A model generated the notes under the pieces. The model was not told where the DNA came from. It saw nothing but the letters and a program-made list of their open reading frames with translations, and made no database searches. Shown piece after piece: positions 61,644-64,000 of a stretch of 64,000 bases of DNA. The position numbers and the translations under genes were made by a program. The number at the start of each line of letters is the position of its first letter. The first letter of the stretch is position 1. The stretch covers positions 930,001-994,000 of the forward strand of contig JANTQA010000015.1 in assembly GCA_027625915.1 (NCBI GenBank), given 5' to 3'. The DNA is from Anaeramoeba flamelloides (Eukaryota; Metamonada; Anaeramoebidae).

Positions 61644-61745
61644 ATCTTCAAGGATTCAATATTGGGATTTCTTTTGATTGTATTTTTAAAATAAAATTAA
61701 AGTTTCAAGGATATTTGTTCGGTAAAGACCCAGAAATTACTAAAA
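61644..61745 (+). CDS. Orphan candidate internal exon
   Basis: Between an acceptor 'tttttag' and a strong donor 'gtgagt', one frame is open for 33 residues: 'LQGFNIGISFDCIFKIKLKF' and 'QGYLFGKDPEITK'. Both ends are phase 1, so it could be skipped or inserted cleanly. It lies 450 bp before the Vps39-like start, on the same strand. The family is not recognised, and the other exons of its gene were not found. Confidence 0.35.
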
Positions 61746-62190
61746 GTGAGTCCTACTTTAAAAACATTTTGTGATATTTTTCTTTTTTCTGAATTGATCC
61801 AAATCACCAAAACAAAAAGGATCATTTCTTTTACTCAATAATCATTGGGAAAAATGAAATCTTTTAAAAAATGATAATTCATTTCTATAAAGTTGATAAA
61901 CGAAGTTAGGTATTGGGACTTAATCTTACCCTTGTGAAAATAATTATTCAATTTCATTTGGGATGAAAAACTTATAAGTATTACATTACCCTTAAAATAT
62001 TTTTATCAAGATTATATTTCCATCACAAACTTTTTTTCAAGATCAACTTTACAAATTCACATCACCAATATTCTTAAAGAAGATTTTTGATGTTTTTCCT
62101 TTTTTGGTTGCCAAAATAAAAAATTCGAAAGTTCTTTTATTTTTTTTATTTTTTTACTTTATCAAATTCATTTTACAACTATTTTTGTGA

Positions 62191-62448
62191 ATGGACACTC
62201 ATCGTGCATTTGAGTATTCACTTGTTCTTAAAAATATTGGAAAAGTGGAATCAATTGGAACATGGAATAACAATTTGATTGCCTCTTTAGCAAACGGATC
62301 GCTTATTCAATACCAAATAGAAAGAATCTCAGAAAATTTTGAATTCCAAGCCAAAGAAATAAGAAACATCCCCAAATTTACCAAAAAAGGAATTACACAA
62401 ATGAGTATTATTAAACCAAAAAGCATCTTAATTGCCTTATTCGATTCG
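62191..62448 (+). CDS. Vps39/Vam6-like HOPS subunit, first exon
   Basis: From the ATG at 62191 there are 86 residues up to a gtttgt donor: 'AFEYSLVLKNIG', 'VESIGTWNNNLIASLANGSL', 'IQYQI' and 'KKGITQMSIIKPKSILIAL'. This follows the start of the citron-homology (CNH) beta-propeller of Vps39 and its TGFBRAP1 relatives (human 'HDAFEPVPIL ... W..WLLVGTK.G.L..Y.I ... FSKKIQQI.V....KILVSL'). These proteins tether late endosomes and lysosomes or vacuoles through Rab7. A likely continuation, 'IHSLPNLCQIKK', follows an acceptor at 63095, but its phase does not fit this donor, so a small exon may lie between. The rest of the gene lies beyond or is not resolved. Confidence 0.55.
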
Positions 62449-62456
62449 GTTTGTTA

Positions 62457-62489
<33 letters not shown>

Positions 62490-63269
62490 TACAGAAGAAA
62501 ACAAAATAAAGAAGAAAAAAAAACAAAAGACTTTTTTTTTTAATTTTACTTCAAAAAATTATAAAAGATAAAAAAAAAAAAAAAAAAAACGGTCCAGGAA
62601 AAAGAAACCAACACTTTTTCAGTTTCCCATATATTTGTCTAACAAACAATTTTGAAATACAAGAAAATCTTTAATTGCACAATAAGAAATACACAATTTT
62701 CCGATCTTTTCAGAAAAAAAAAAAATCTTTTTTTGTAACAAAAAACAAGAAACAACACTTGAAGTAATCAAGTATTTTCAGTACAAAGCTTCACCCATTC
62801 ATTTTTTTTTTAAAAAAGGGTGGTTGATTAGAATTCTACAGTCTTTGTAATCTCACAAAGAACATAAATCTAGGAGGTAAAAAAAAAACCCTAATTCTTT
62901 TCTTCTTTTGAAAAATTAAAAAGGATATTGAGAACAATTATTTATCTTGATTACAAAAAACACAAAAGTTCATTGTAATTTTGTTATTGGAATAAATCTT
63001 TATTCGTAATAAAAATACTGTTATTTGGAATTAAATTGGCTTAAATTTCAGCTGATTTTTCATTTGTTCAAGAATTCAAAATACCTTTCCTTTAGGATTC
63101 ATAGTTTACCCAATTTGTGTCAGATTAAAAAAAGAAACCAAACAAATAAATAGAGAAATCACAAATAACACCATCAATTTCTTTGAAATTTAATCGAAAA
63201 AGAAAAAAAAGAAAAGGAAAATGAAGAAAAAATTTTTTATGATTTTTTATTCAAGCATCAGTAAGCTGA
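62449..63269. other. Intron or spacer after the Vps39-like first exon
   Basis: It contains a 32-base T-run (62457-62482 and following) and an A-run near 62570-62590. The only coding hint is the 'IHSLPNL' block at 63097. Confidence 0.4.
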
Positions 63270-63810
63270 TTTTTAAATTTTTTTTCAAGTACTATCCGAA
63301 TTTTATGTTCTATGAGGATTGGAATATAATCTAATAAACAATAAAAATGATTTAAAAGAATAGTGAATTAAAGGAAAGTCAAAATATTACAAATTAAAAT
63401 ATTGCATTTTTTGGATTTTTTTTGATTTTGAAAATTTAAAAAAACATTTACTGATCAAAAAATTTTTTAGGAAATTGTAGGACAAAACAAACCAGATTTA
63501 AAAAGCTATTTTTTTACCCATTATAAAAAGGTCCACATCACTTGATTTTAAAGTAAATTTATACTCTCGCCCTTAACTCTAAAATACTGGAAAAGAAAGC
63601 GGAGAGTATTTATAGACATAATGAAATTTTGCTGTTCGAAACTTTTCAATGTAAATTTCAAATTTGGTTTGCGTAAAATGGTTTTTCAAAAAGTACTAAA
63701 TTTCGAAATAAAAATCCATATATTTTAATTTTTAACAAGACCAGATTTCTTGACTCAGCATTCTTTTAAGTCATTAAATATGTTTTTAGTTATAAAAGTA
63801 ATATCCACTG
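63270..63810 (+). repeat. Dispersed ~500 bp repeat, copy 2
   Basis: Aligns with 33820-34320 in the same orientation. Similarity is patchy but ordered across the full length. The remaining 190 bases to the window end are AT-rich, with two 'ttttaaaaaagt' motifs and no supported feature. Confidence 0.5.
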
Positions 63811-64000
63811 GACAAGAATTAGGATAGCCCTTAACATTCTCTTAAATATTAGAAATTAATTTGATCTTAAAAAAATCGTTTAAAATGGATCAAAATATCC
63901 ACTTTCTTGATTAAAGTCATTTTTAAAAAAGTAAAGATAAAATGTTTGATAAAAGGATTAATAAACAGTTGAAAAGATGATAAAGTCATTTTAAAAAAGT

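Overview
The window is nuclear DNA of a very AT-rich eukaryote, judged by spliced genes with GT-AG introns, cytosolic ribosomal proteins (eL28, uS9), a dynein light intermediate chain, and Vti1-like and Vps39-like trafficking proteins. TAA and TGA act as stops in the conserved genes, so the code looks standard and a ciliate is unlikely. Low gene density, long T and A runs and many decayed transposons suggest a free-living amoeboid protist; an Anaeramoeba-like or amoebozoan source is a guess I cannot settle from sequence alone.

Layout. 0.7-4.5 kb: a three-exon gene for an ankyrin-repeat protein with a duplicated C-terminal domain. 9.2-12.0 kb: a three-exon ALDH7-family aldehyde dehydrogenase with a possible organelle presequence. 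13.6-19.3 kb: a minus-strand gene of unknown function whose long intron and 3' side carry a 1.1 kb inverted repeat. 20.0-22.5 kb: a MULE DNA transposon with ~130 bp terminal inverted repeats. 24.5-27.5 kb: piggyBac remains, a GC-rich hairpin, a MITE and orphan coding-like islands. 28.2-30.3 kb: a Vti1-like SNARE N-terminal exon and a possible membrane-anchor exon. 31.3-33.4 kb: the eL28 and uS9 ribosomal protein genes, head to tail. 36.9-49.1 kb: a tandem segmental duplication whose two units each end in an intronless, membrane-anchored GNAT acetyltransferase gene; the longer unit is swollen by inserted repeats. 49.1-51.1 kb: a nest of elements in which a terminal-inverted-repeat element holds a MITE and a 5'-truncated LINE with a clean target-site duplication. 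51.9-59.4 kb: a complete five-exon dynein light intermediate chain gene with a 5.3 kb intron full of repeats. 62.2 kb onward: the first exon of a Vps39/Vam6-like gene.

The genes do not form a pathway. They are ordinary housekeeping and trafficking genes spaced by transposon debris. The most notable signal is in the two GNAT copies. They are identical in DNA over the first ~365 and last ~250 coding bases and into the 3' flank, yet 12 of the 13 changed codons in between alter the amino acid. Several repeat families occur two or three times in the window, so insertions can be recognised by comparing copies.
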